Shown here in pieces: positions 52,340 to 61,106 of a stretch of DNA of 64,000 nt. The stretch is from Bartonella sp. HY328 (GTDB lineage: Bacteria; Pseudomonadota; Alphaproteobacteria; Rhizobiales; Rhizobiaceae), in NCBI RefSeq assembly GCF_025449335.1, contig NZ_CP104883.1, forward strand, positions 2,720,501 to 2,784,500. Reading direction: 5' to 3'. Every line of letters starts with the position of its first letter. Positions within the stretch are counted from its first letter, which is position 1. A program made the position numbers and the translations under genes. The notes beneath the pieces are model-generated. The model did not search any database and was not told the DNA's origin. It saw only the letters and a program-made list of their open reading frames with translations.

Positions 52340-52774
52340 ATGGGCTTTTTTTCAGCAGTTTCACATTGTTTACGTCATGGCTATTTTGATTTTGATAGCC
52401 GCGCATCTAAATCTGAATTTTTTTGGTTTTTTTTATTTTATATAATGGGGCTAATTCTTAGTTTTCTTGCAGGCCTTATACTTGAATTAGCGCGTTATAA
52501 AATTTTTGGTTATGTCTCGTGGGAAGCCGCGATTATTTGGGGGCCATTTATGTTATTCTGCCTTGCAACTATTTTCCCCTGTTTTACAGTTATGGTAAGG
52601 CGAGCCCATGATCAAAATTTATCTGGTATTTGGATATTGGCAATTTGGCTTTTAGCCTTTATCCCTTATGTCAACATGTTATCGCCTTTCATAGTTTTAG
52701 GTCTCATGCTGTTAGATGGTACGCAAGGTGAAAACAAATTTGGCCCCGCTCCCATGCAAAACAGTGATGAATAA
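52340..52774 (+). CDS. DUF805 membrane protein
   Basis: The 144-residue protein has the DUF805 pattern: a short amphipathic start (HGYFDFDSRASKSEFFWFFLFYIM), then four helices and VRRAHDQNLSGIWIL with a C-terminal DGTQGENKFGPAP. The family is widespread; one proposal links it to envelope or stress proteins, but the function is unknown. GGAG is 14 bases before the ATG, a bit far. It is a single gene, with a terminator after it. Confidence 0.9.
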   Translation: MGFFSAVSHCLRHGYFDFDSRASKSEFFWFFLFYIMGLILSFLAGLILELARYKIFGYVSWEAAIIWGPFMLFCLATIFPCFTVMVRRAHDQNLSGIWILAIWLLAFIPYVNMLSPFIVLGLMLLDGTQGENKFGPAPMQNSDE

Positions 52775-52807
52775 ATTGATATTTTAGCAAGACGTCATGA
52801 TTTTTTT

Positions 52808-52857
52808 GGCATAAAAGATATTTAATCTTTTTTAAAAATATCCTTATGCCTTTTTAT
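52808..52857 (+). terminator. Terminator after DUF805 gene
   Basis: GGCATAA / TTATGCC outer arms and GATATTT / AAATATC inner arms, then TTTTTATTTT. Confidence 0.8.
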
Positions 52858-52959
52858 TTTCGCCATTTTGTGTATTTATGACAAACATTAATATCGCCAT
52901 TATGGTGCGTAAAAGATCTTATAATAAGTTGATAAGAATTTATTGATCATTTTACAATA

Positions 52960-52990
52960 AGTTGCGCAAAAATTGAAGTTGCGCAAAAAT
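52960..52990. repeat. Two 14-bp direct repeats in the accD leader
   Basis: AGTTGCGCAAAAAT occurs at 52960-52973 and 52977-52990, 17 bp apart. Each contains the 8-bp palindrome TTGCGCAA. They end 25 bp before the accD start and may be a tandem operator or a short duplication. Confidence 0.5.
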
Positions 52991-53014
52991 GATCTGGAAG
53001 GAAAGCCCAAAGAG

Positions 53015-53920
53015 ATGAACTGGATTACAAATTTTGTTAGACCCAAAATCAATTCAATGTTGGGTCGGCGTGAAATGCCTGAAAACCTATGGATTAAAGA
53101 TCCAATCAGTGGTGAAATGGTATTTCATAAGGATTTGGTTGAAAACCAATATGTGATTCCCGCATCTGGCCATCATATGCGTATTCCTGTCAAAGATCGT
53201 TTAAAGCATTTTATGGATGATGGTCTTTACGAAACCTTGGAAAACCCTAAGGTCGTGACAGATCCGTTAAAATTTCGCGATGAAAAGCGCTATATTGATC
53301 GTCTAAAAGATTACCGCTCGCGCACTGGTATGGATGATGCCATCGTTAATGCACGTGGCACTATTGAAGGTTTACCTATCATTGCAACCGTTCAGGACTT
53401 CTCCTTTATGGGGGGATCTTTAGGCATGGGAGCTGGCGAAGCAATTGTAAAGGCTTTTGAAACCGCGATGGCTGAACATCGCCCCTTAGTGCTTTTCACC
53501 GCTTCTGGCGGTGCTCGTATGCAAGAAGGCATATTGTCCTTAATGCAAATGCCACGCACAACTGTTGCTATTGAACGGATGAAAGAAGCAAAACTGCCCT
53601 ATATTGTTGTGCTCACCAACCCAACAACCGGCGGCGTTTCTGCATCATATGCTATGCTCGGCGATATTCATATTGCTGAACCAGGGGCAACTATTGGCTT
53701 TGCTGGCGCACGCGTTATTCAGCAAACAATCCGCGAAACATTACCAGAAGGCTTCCAAAGCGCCGAATATCTTAAAGATCACGGCATGGTGGATATGGTT
53801 GTTTCACGCCTTGAATTGAAAGAAACCATCGCCCGTCTCTTGCGCTTGATGATGAAACTGCCTGCACCACAACAGGTCGAATCAATTATTGATGAACCTG
53901 TAGACGAAAGCGCTGCATAA
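53015..53920 (+). CDS. accD: Acetyl-CoA carboxylase carboxyltransferase beta subunit, zinc-site degenerate
   Basis: The 301-residue protein has the AccD core: FMGGSLGMGAGEAIVKAFE, LFTASGGARMQEGILSLMQMPRT, NPTTGGVSASYAMLGDIHIAEPGA and LPEGFQ. It transfers the carboxyl group to acetyl-CoA in fatty acid synthesis. The N-terminal zinc ribbon that in most bacteria reads CPxCG...CPxCGHH is here DPISG...IPASGHH, so all four cysteines are lost; Rhizobiales relatives are known to lack most of them. ATG 53015 (MNWITNF) is the family start. folC, often next, is absent. Confidence 0.94.
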   Translation: MNWITNFVRPKINSMLGRREMPENLWIKDPISGEMVFHKDLVENQYVIPASGHHMRIPVKDRLKHFMDDGLYETLENPKVVTDPLKFRDEKRYIDRLKDYRSRTGMDDAIVNARGTIEGLPIIATVQDFSFMGGSLGMGAGEAIVKAFETAMAEHRPLVLFTASGGARMQEGILSLMQMPRTTVAIERMKEAKLPYIVVLTNPTTGGVSASYAMLGDIHIAEPGATIGFAGARVIQQTIRETLPEGFQSAEYLKDHGMVDMVVSRLELKETIARLLRLMMKLPAPQQVESIIDEPVDESAA

Positions 53921-53961
53921 TTACCTAATATCCCCCAGTGATAATTGGGGGATAATTTGAC

Positions 53962-54003
53962 CAAAGCACTTCAATCATTTTAAAATGAATTGTGGTGCTT
54001 TTT
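53962..54003. terminator. Terminator between accD and SH3 gene
   Basis: AAAGCAC / GTGCTTT with inner CATTTT/AAAATG pairing, then TTTTTATTTTTT on plus. A second dyad ATCCCCCA / TGGGGGAT is at 53929-53952. It serves the convergent genes. Confidence 0.8.
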
Positions 54004-54602
54004 TATTTTTTGATTATTTCTTCAGGATATACGCCCCAAAGTTCCGTTTGCTTTAGCCAACCGCGATAACCTTGGATATCAACTTCACACCATGTACCAT
54101 TGCAAGATCGCACAGTGCCAGTAACTTTTGATTGTACTTCAGCAACCAATACGCCGTTATCGTCAGGAGTTTTTCTCATCGCAAATAAATAATCATCTTT
54201 TACCCAAGGTACAGTGATGATCGTGCGCTTGTTATCAAGCTGATTTTTAAGAACCCAGCCTGTTTCACCATTAACATCACGAATACGTCGCCATTGATCA
54301 TAATCGTCGGTAACCTCAACAGGTAAACCCTTTTTCTGATAAATCCATGCTATTTTGTATTTATTGGAATCTGGCCCAACACGGACATAAATTTTATCAA
54401 ATTTTAAACTGACAAAGCGTGGAACTTTCGGTTTATCTTGCTGTGACTCATTGGTTGCCGCCGCTTCAGCATTACCATTCGTTACGGCATTTTCTTGGCT
54501 TGCCGCCTCCTGCGCAATTGCTATTTGTATTCCTGCAAAAATGCTGACAATAACCCAAAAAGTCGTTTTCAAAAGAGCGGAAAACTGCACAATTAACCTC
54601 AT
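54003..54602 (-). CDS. SH3-domain periplasmic protein
   Basis: The 199-residue protein has a signal peptide (to about IAIA, residue 28) and an Ala/Gln/Asn-rich linker, then two bacterial SH3 domains: FDKIYVRVGPDSNKYKIAW ... YDQWRRIRDVNGETGWV and YLFAMRKTPDDNGVLVAEVQ ... WCEVDIQGYRGWL. SH3b domains often bind peptidoglycan; the role is unknown. I start at ATG 54600-54602; the frame runs 48 codons further upstream without signal peptide logic. It is divergent from a hydroxyacid dehydrogenase, a pair seen in other Rhizobiales. Confidence 0.85.
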   Translation of the reverse strand: MRLIVQFSALLKTTFWVIVSIFAGIQIAIAQEAASQENAVTNGNAEAAATNESQQDKPKVPRFVSLKFDKIYVRVGPDSNKYKIAWIYQKKGLPVEVTDDYDQWRRIRDVNGETGWVLKNQLDNKRTIITVPWVKDDYLFAMRKTPDDNGVLVAEVQSKVTGTVRSCNGTWCEVDIQGYRGWLKQTELWGVYPEEIIKK

Positions 54603-54888
54603 TTTTATTCCATTTAAATTTTTATTGCATTTAAACTGGCAAATGCTAAACATTTGAATAGAATATGCAGCAAGACATATCCCATTATCCGCATAGCTAT
54701 AAGCCAAGCTGGTTAATGAGCAGTCAATAGAATACAAAATACACAATCTTTGTTAATGTTATTTTTTAACAGGCGCTTCTAAAATATATAAATACGCCCT
54801 TTACCTTAATTATGTTATATAATGCCCAATAGGCTATTATAACATTTAAGATATGTAGTGGTTGGCTATGAAATGATTGGGACAGGGA

Positions 54889-55893
54889 ATGATTGATCAA
54901 AAAAAACCGCTTGTTGTATTAACCCGTAAATTACCTGACCCAATTGAAACGCGAATGGGGGAACTTTTTGACGTCCGCCTTGCACCCGACTTAGCAATGA
55001 CCAAAGGCCAATTGCTTGAAGCGGTAAAACTTGCCGAAATATTGGTTCCAACTATTCATGACCGCATCGACGCTGAATTAATTGCGCATGCAGGTCAACA
55101 ACTCAAGCTGATAGCAAGTTTTGGCAATGGAACCGATCATATTGATGTTGCTGCGGCCACTGCTCATGGTATTATCGTTACCAATACGCCCAATGTTTTA
55201 ACCGAAGATACTGCCGATATGACTATGGCTCTCATTCTTTCTGTGCCACGTCGTTTGGTTGAAGGTGCAAATGTCTTAAACAGCACTGAGGGAAATTTTT
55301 GGCAAGGCTGGTCGCCAAACTGGATGCTTGGCCGACGCATCTGGGGTAAAAAACTTGGCATAATTGGCATGGGGCGTATAGGTACTGCTGTTGCAAGGCG
55401 CGCACGAGCCTTTGGGCTTTCCATTCATTATCACAATCGCCGCCGTGCAAGCACTGCTATCGAAGATTCATTGGGCGCAACCTATTGGGACAATCTTGAT
55501 GAGATGCTTAAAAACATGGATATTGTATCTATTAACTGTCCATCAACCCCCGCCACATTTCATTTACTTTCAGCTGAACGTCTCGCGCAAATGCAAAAAA
55601 GTGCCTATATCGTCAATACAGCACGGGGCGAAGTTATTGATGAAGAAGCACTTGCGATAGCCATTGAAAATGCTGCCTTAGCAGGGGCTGGTCTTGATGT
55701 TTTTGAAAATGAGCCAGCGATTAATCCACGCCTACTTGATCTTGCCAAGAAAGGCCAAGTTGTTTTACTACCCCATATGGGTTCAGCAACCATAGAAAGC
55801 CGAATTGATATGGGCGAAAAAGTTATCATTAATATCCGCGCATTTGTCGATCATCATCGCCCACCAGACCGCATTATTCCAGCCCGATCATAA
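54889..55893 (+). CDS. D-2-hydroxyacid dehydrogenase, glyoxylate reductase-like
   Basis: The 334-residue enzyme has NAD-binding LGIIGMGRIGTAVARR, catalytic Arg in NTARGEV, Glu in FENEPAI and His in LPHMGSAT. The region GNGTDHIDVAAATAHGIIVTNTPNVLTEDTADMTMALIL is close to glyoxylate reductases and formate dehydrogenase-like members. It probably reduces glyoxylate or a related 2-oxoacid. ATG 54889 is chosen (MIDQKKPLVVLTRKLP); a TTG at 54877 is in frame. It is the second such enzyme in the window. Confidence 0.9.
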   Translation: MIDQKKPLVVLTRKLPDPIETRMGELFDVRLAPDLAMTKGQLLEAVKLAEILVPTIHDRIDAELIAHAGQQLKLIASFGNGTDHIDVAAATAHGIIVTNTPNVLTEDTADMTMALILSVPRRLVEGANVLNSTEGNFWQGWSPNWMLGRRIWGKKLGIIGMGRIGTAVARRARAFGLSIHYHNRRRASTAIEDSLGATYWDNLDEMLKNMDIVSINCPSTPATFHLLSAERLAQMQKSAYIVNTARGEVIDEEALAIAIENAALAGAGLDVFENEPAINPRLLDLAKKGQVVLLPHMGSATIESRIDMGEKVIINIRAFVDHHRPPDRIIPARS

Positions 55894-56044
55894 GCTAATT
55901 ATATAAGTTGATTTTACGCCTTAGAACCAGAGCGTATTGAGCAAAAATGGGCTGTAATTGCGAGATACAATAGGCAAAAAAAGCATGCCACAACTTACAA
56001 AAACTAGGCATGCTATTGTTGAGTAATTCTTATCTTTTTTCCAG

Positions 56045-56081
56045 TAAAGCGGACCATTCAAAAGAATGGTCCGCTTATTTT
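56045..56081. terminator. Bidirectional terminator
   Basis: AAGCGGACCATTC / GAATGGTCCGCTT around AAAA followed by ATTTTTT; on minus it ends directly at the TonB receptor stop. A second dyad AGCATGCC / GGCATGCT lies at 55982-56014. Confidence 0.9.
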
Positions 56082-58151
56082 TTAAAATTTCGCTGTTAAT
56101 GATACAAAATAACTTCTACCGTTTTCAGCATAGTTTGATTCAGCTTTTGGCTGGTTATCAAAAATATTATTAATGCCTGCTCTTACCGTGAAGTTTTTGG
56201 TTGGATCATATTTTACCGAGAAATTGGTAATATTATAAGCGGAGACATTTTGCGCTGATAAAGTTTCTGCAATAGTATAATCAACCTGCTTGCCATAAAA
56301 GTCCATTGAAGCGGTCATAGCAAGGTTTTCTAAGGCTTGCCATGTTAACTCCGTATGGATTGAATATTCTGGATCCGCTGAAAGCGGCTGACCTGTCTCA
56401 AGGTTTTTTGACTCGATAAGATAGGTTGCTGTATTATTCCATGTCCAGTTGGGATGGAAATAAAGGGTGAAATTACCTTCAAGACCTTGCGTTCTTGCTC
56501 TATCGACATTGACCTGCTGCACATATTTCGTGCCATTAGGCATGATAAGAGTTGCCACGCGAGCTGATGTAATCTTATCATCAATCTCATTATAGAAATA
56601 GGTTAGCCCGGCATCAAACATGGAATGCATGTAATAGCCGCCGACTTCAAAACTATTGCTTGTTTCAGGCTTCAAATTTGGGTTACCAACCATTTCGCAT
56701 GGGCCGCCCACAGCTCCGCAGCCGCGACCGCGTGATGTTTGTACCCAATGGGGATTAAGTTGGCGAAGATTTGGCGCTTTAAACGCCTGCGCCCAACCTG
56801 CCTTCAACGTTAAAGCGTCATTAACATTATAGTTGAAATAGACGCGTGGGCTGGTATGGGTACCAAATTTTTCATGGCGATCAACACGTAAGCCAAGAGT
56901 CATTTTCAATGCATCAGTTAAATGAACCTGATCTTCAGCAAAAACAGCAGCCGTCCACATTGTTGTTTCTGGTGAGCCTTTTGTACCAAGCCACGTATTT
57001 AACTTGCCGGTGTTTTCATCATCGACCATTTTTTCGTGACGATAATCGCCACCAATAGTCAAATCTTGCTTGAAGCCCATCATAGTAAGCGGCATTGAAA
57101 GCTTACCGTCAAGAGTTGCGGTAGTCACGGAAATAGCGGTTGAACCAGTGACTGCACCGGCGCGATTTGTGGTATTATGAAGATTTTTGGCTTCTTCAAT
57201 TTGTCCAGTAACAGTAGATGTACCAAAGCCCCAATCGCCAATGTGACGAATAGAACCATGAACACGGCGAATTTCAGTTTCGCTATTATCGACTTCATTA
57301 GGTTCAAGCCAAGGCTTGTATTTCTGCCTTGCTCCGCCACCTTCAAATTCAAAACGATGATCTTTATTTGGTGTCCAAGTGAAACGACCATTAAGATCGT
57401 AATCATCAACACCGCGTGGTACTTGTAGGCCATCATGGTCATTAGGATTTGCTGGCTTTTGACGGCCAATGCTACCAAAGCCCATAAAGTCCAACTGGCC
57501 GGGAACAATTGCACCACCGATAAAGCCCTTTGCTTTACGGGTTGTACCCGTGCCGCTGCTTGCTGGCGCAATATATTCGGTTGTTAATGAACCAGTCCAT
57601 TTACCTTCTGGACGTTTGGTGATGATATTGACAACACCGCCCAAGGCATCCGAACCATAAAGGGTTGACATCGGCCCACGTACGACTTCAATGCGATCAA
57701 TTGCATCAATTGGCACCCAATCAAGATCACCATTATAATGGCGCATTGTGGTAAGACCAGCATTTACGCGCTTTCCATCAATTAAAATAAGCGTATATCC
57801 TGATCCCATACCGCGCATACTAATGCCGCGGGTACCGTCACTGCCAAAGCCGACATTAACGCCTGGTACCGTACGCAAAATTTCAGTAATATCAGGTACG
57901 GCGCGCTGCTGTAACTGCTCTTGCCCAACAACGGAAACACTGGCAGGCGCATCAATTAAATTGGTTGCAACCGATGTCCCAGTAACAACAACCGTATCTA
58001 AAAGCGCATTATTGCCGCTGCGGCTTTGCGCTTCTTCTTCAGTGCTATCTGTTTGGGATGTAGTATTTTGCGCAAAAGATTGCGGTACTAACGATAACAG
58101 GCTTACCCCTACAATAAGCGCTCCTATCGTTGCAGATAGTTTCGTTTTCAT
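56082..58151 (-). CDS. TonB-dependent outer membrane siderophore receptor
   Basis: The 689-residue receptor has a signal peptide (to about SFA, residue 27), a TonB-box-like DTVVVTG, a plug domain (residues about 55-180: SVSVVGQEQLQQ, IDGKRVNAG, IDRIEVVRGPMSTLYGSDALGGVVNIITKRP) and a 22-strand barrel that ends in Phe (SLTAKF). The segment with a paired-cysteine loop (GRGCGAVGGPCEMVGNPNL) and PETS is typical of the FepA/IrgA/CirA catecholate group. It imports ferric siderophore. ATG 58149-58151 has GGAGAG before it. A RirA-like box lies upstream; no ABC genes are adjacent. Confidence 0.92.
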   Translation of the reverse strand: MKTKLSATIGALIVGVSLLSLVPQSFAQNTTSQTDSTEEEAQSRSGNNALLDTVVVTGTSVATNLIDAPASVSVVGQEQLQQRAVPDITEILRTVPGVNVGFGSDGTRGISMRGMGSGYTLILIDGKRVNAGLTTMRHYNGDLDWVPIDAIDRIEVVRGPMSTLYGSDALGGVVNIITKRPEGKWTGSLTTEYIAPASSGTGTTRKAKGFIGGAIVPGQLDFMGFGSIGRQKPANPNDHDGLQVPRGVDDYDLNGRFTWTPNKDHRFEFEGGGARQKYKPWLEPNEVDNSETEIRRVHGSIRHIGDWGFGTSTVTGQIEEAKNLHNTTNRAGAVTGSTAISVTTATLDGKLSMPLTMMGFKQDLTIGGDYRHEKMVDDENTGKLNTWLGTKGSPETTMWTAAVFAEDQVHLTDALKMTLGLRVDRHEKFGTHTSPRVYFNYNVNDALTLKAGWAQAFKAPNLRQLNPHWVQTSRGRGCGAVGGPCEMVGNPNLKPETSNSFEVGGYYMHSMFDAGLTYFYNEIDDKITSARVATLIMPNGTKYVQQVNVDRARTQGLEGNFTLYFHPNWTWNNTATYLIESKNLETGQPLSADPEYSIHTELTWQALENLAMTASMDFYGKQVDYTIAETLSAQNVSAYNITNFSVKYDPTKNFTVRAGINNIFDNQPKAESNYAENGRSYFVSLTAKF

Positions 58152-58655
58152 TCCACTCTCCAAATATGATGATTAATGTCATATTAAAAGACTGATGAAA
58201 TTAATTTTTTTTAATGTCAACAATAGGAATGCGATAACCTACACTTATTTTAGAAACTTTAGATTTATTATAAAAAGTGAGAAGAAATATGGTTAATTTT
58301 TTATAACTATCTTGTTTCAAATAGGTTTTATTAAAGAATTTCAACTTTTCGCCCAGCATGTAAAAATCAAACAAAAATGTAAATTTTTTCGATTCGTTTT
58401 CATTTACCGCATTCTCGGCGTAAATTGCATTAGCCCGTTGCTGGTCGTCACGAAATAATTGTTAAGCACATTAGCTTTTTTACAAAAAATCAACCTATTC
58501 GCTTAAAATTTGAATATTTAAAAAGCCAATTCAAATAGTCGGCTTAACTAGGAGTTTAAGATGCAATGAATTCATTTAAACTTACAAATAAAAAGAAGCT
58601 ATACACACGAAAGATCTTTGTCTTTAGCGTGTATAGCTTTTCAAACTAATCAATA
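58152..58655. other. Gap between TonB receptor and MFS gene
   Basis: 504 AT-rich bp. Besides the RirA-like box there is one TTTAGAA half-site of the Irr type (58252 region) without its partner. No gene seen. Confidence 0.4.
58167..58181 (-). promoter_or_regulatory. RirA-type iron operator (IRO box)
   Basis: TGA-TGATTAATG-TCA fits TGA-N9-TCA and is embedded in a longer dyad ATATGA ... TCATAT. It ends 16 bp before the TonB receptor start on the minus strand, very near the ribosome site. Confidence 0.6.
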
Positions 58656-60275
58656 TCAGCTTAATTTTGGATGTTGATCAATCAAATTTTGTCGCTTTTC
58701 TTCTAATTCAGTAATTTTTTCATCAATTGCGCTAATGCTTTCTTCAACCTTGTCAAAGTGCTCTTGCTTTTTATCTTCAAGGCCAGAAATTTTCTCATCT
58801 ATCGCATTAATGTTTTCTTCCGCCTTTTCAAAATGCTCCTGCTTTTTATCTTCGAGGCCAGAAATTTTATCCTCGATTGCATTAACATTTTCTTCGATAC
58901 GATCAAAATGCTCTGCCAAAACTTGTTTTGCTTCAAAGCGCGATGAAGCAACAGGTATTGCGTCCATCAAGGGTTGATTAGCTGTTTCATGCACTTTCAT
59001 GCCAACAATTAATCCAATCAGCGCGACAACCATTAGATAAAATGCTGGCATATAAAGATTGCCTGTTTGAGCAACAAGATAAGCTGCCAAAGGCGGTGTA
59101 ATACCAGCAACCATAACTGAAATATTAAACGATATAGCTAACGTCCTAAATCGTACTTCGGTTGGAAATAGTGCAGGCAAAACAGATGCCATGACACCAA
59201 TAAAACAACAAAGAATAAGCGCGAGAATAGTAAAGCCCAAAGCGATAAACAATACATTATGATGCTGGATTAGCCAAAAGCTTGGGACAGCTAGTATGAG
59301 CAACGCTAAAGCACCACCAACGAGAAAAGGCTTACGTCCAATTTTATCGCTTAAGAAACCAACTAATGGCTGAATAAACAACATAAAAGCCATTACAATT
59401 ATAATGATCAACATACTGTGATCGTAATTATAATGCAAACTTACCTCGAGATAATTGGGCATATAGGTAAGCAACATATAATAAGTAGTATTAGTAACAA
59501 TCACAATGCCACAGCTCAAAACGATGTTAAGCCAATTATCCGTAAAAATCTTTTTGACTGATGTTGCATTATCGCGGTCAGATTCTTCTAAATTTTGGAA
59601 TGTTGGGCTTTCATCAAGAGATTTACGCAAATAAAGGCCGATAAAACCTAATGGCAAAGATAAAAGAAACGGAATACGCCATCCCCAGCTTTCCAAGTTT
59701 TCAGTGCCAAGTACTGCAGACAAGAGCGAAACGGTACCAGCACCAGCCAAGAAGCCAACAATTGAACCAAAATCCAACCAGCTTGCCAAAAACCCGCGCT
59801 TTTTATCGGGAGAATATTCAGAAACGAACACCACTGCACCTGAATATTCACCGCCAACCGAAAGCCCTTGAATAATCTTTGCAAGCAGCAATAAAAACGG
59901 CGCGAAAAGACCAATTTTTTCATAAGGTGGTATGATACCAATACAAAAAGTACTTGCCGACATCATAATAATGGTAAAAGAAAGAATGGATTTGCGGCCA
60001 ATCTTATCGCCTAAAATACCAAAAATTGCGCCCCCCAATGGGCGAAACAAGAAAGGCACAGAAAAGAGCATTAAAGTAAAAATTAGCTGCATGGTGGGCG
60101 ATGCATCGGCAAAGAACACCTTGCCAATAATAACGGTTAAAAACCCATAAACACTAAAATCAAACCACTCAACTGCATTGCCAAGTCCTGTCGCCGAAAT
60201 AACCTTTTTCAATTCACTATTACTCACAATAGGAATATCATCAACCTTTAACGGTTGTTGCTCTGCTTGAGACAT
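58656..60275 (-). CDS. MFS osmolyte/metabolite:H+ symporter (ProP-like) with C-terminal coiled-coil repeats
   Basis: The 539-residue protein has 12 membrane helices of the metabolite:H+ symporter subfamily (GNAVEWFDFSVYGFLT, GDKIGRKSILSFTI, GEYSGAVVFVSEYSPDKKRG, GFLSDKIGRKPFLVGG). After the last helix the cytoplasmic tail holds three 25-residue repeats (455-479, 480-504, 505-529), each EHFxxxEExxxAIxxKIxxLExKxQ, with heptad spacing that predicts a coiled coil. E. coli ProP, an osmosensing proline/betaine symporter, also has a C-terminal coiled coil, so osmolyte uptake is likely. Exact substrate unknown. Confidence 0.88.
   Translation of the reverse strand: MSQAEQQPLKVDDIPIVSNSELKKVISATGLGNAVEWFDFSVYGFLTVIIGKVFFADASPTMQLIFTLMLFSVPFLFRPLGGAIFGILGDKIGRKSILSFTIIMMSASTFCIGIIPPYEKIGLFAPFLLLLAKIIQGLSVGGEYSGAVVFVSEYSPDKKRGFLASWLDFGSIVGFLAGAGTVSLLSAVLGTENLESWGWRIPFLLSLPLGFIGLYLRKSLDESPTFQNLEESDRDNATSVKKIFTDNWLNIVLSCGIVIVTNTTYYMLLTYMPNYLEVSLHYNYDHSMLIIIIVMAFMLFIQPLVGFLSDKIGRKPFLVGGALALLILAVPSFWLIQHHNVLFIALGFTILALILCCFIGVMASVLPALFPTEVRFRTLAISFNISVMVAGITPPLAAYLVAQTGNLYMPAFYLMVVALIGLIVGMKVHETANQPLMDAIPVASSRFEAKQVLAEHFDRIEENVNAIEDKISGLEDKKQEHFEKAEENINAIDEKISGLEDKKQEHFDKVEESISAIDEKITELEEKRQNLIDQHPKLS
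58689..58913 (-). repeat. Three 75-bp in-frame tandem repeats
   Basis: Units at 58839-58913, 58764-58838 and 58689-58763 encode the three 25-residue coiled-coil repeats of the ProP-like protein. Units 1 and 2 are most alike in DNA; unit 3 is more diverged. The copy number could vary between strains. Confidence 0.88.
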
Positions 60276-60622
60276 ATCTTACTCTCTATTTTAAATTACA
60301 TTAAAGTGGAGTTAAAGGGAGACGCAAAAATGCAAAGTATAAGAAAATAAATTCTTAAAATGTCTACAAAATAACAAGTATTGTCGAATAGACAAATTCC
60401 CTAAGTTTCACAAATAAGCCATCTTTATAACACATTGCTTTCAAAATTTCAAGTTTTTTTTAAAATTTTAATAAAATCATGCGAAAACAAGGCTACAATT
60501 CATCTTCAAACTTTAATTTTATTATAATTATTAAAACTTTAGCTACTTTTTAATCCGCTATATATTTACGCTTTTATTAAGGGAAAAACGCCAGATATTG
60601 CATTTTCAAAGATATTTATTTT

Positions 60623-60694
60623 TCCAATTAGCGTGAAATTTTCAATTAGTTTGATAATTTCAGTTAGTTTTATGTTTTCACTTAGTGTGACAAA
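60623..60694. repeat. Four imperfect 18-bp tandem repeats
   Basis: The core TTAG recurs at 60628, 60646, 60664 and 60682, exactly 18 bp apart. Units read TCCAATTAGCGTGAAATT, TTCAATTAGTTTGATAAT, TTCAGTTAGTTTTATGTT and TTCACTTAGTGTGACAAA; consensus TTCAATTAGTGTGA. The minus strand is open here (LSENIK, LTEIIK, LIENFT) but has no start codon. Confidence 0.7.
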
Positions 60695-61040
60695 TGCAAA
60701 AGTCTAGGGAAACTGCGAATAAAAATAATAATGCCATACTAACATTTTCAATAAATTTAAAAATGCCGAAACAATATCAAATTAAAATATAATAAATTAA
60801 TATAATTCTAATTTTATTACGTTTACTTTGACTTCAATAATGCGTGCTAATTTTATTATATTAATAAAAATATTTTTTATTTAATCATTCGTAACTGCAC
60901 TATTAAATGACTTATGCAACTGCGGATATAAATAGTTTTATTTATTCACGTGTAACTTTGATATAAAGTTTAGAAAATATTTCTGACTATTAAGGCTTCA
61001 AAATTAAGCATAAAAGCAGCGGCCTCAACCCTAATTAATA

Positions 61041-61090
61041 ATTAAAAAAAACACAAAAGTAATGAAAAATTCCATTTACCTTTGTGTTTT
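61041..61090 (-). terminator. Terminator of the gene at 61107
   Basis: On minus AAAACACAAA / TTTGTGTTTT, 10-bp arms with a 23-bp loop, then a run of eight or more Ts. Confidence 0.8.
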
Positions 61091-61106
61091 ACTTGGATCT
61101 TATAAA

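Larger units (their letters stand above)
60276..61106. other. Long non-coding region with 18-bp tandem repeats
   Basis: 831 AT-rich bp, the longest RNA-free gap in the window. It holds the repeat array at 60623-60694 and, at its right, the terminator of the gene at 61107. No gene with a start codon was found. Confidence 0.5.

Noticed and set aside
58245..58270. Irr/ICE box before the TonB receptor
   Set aside because: Only one TTTAGAA half-site; the second half does not match.
58735..58977. Repeated plus-strand frames over the 75-bp repeats, and a possible CRISPR array
   Set aside because: Repeats are contiguous, in frame with the coiled-coil tail and have no spacers.
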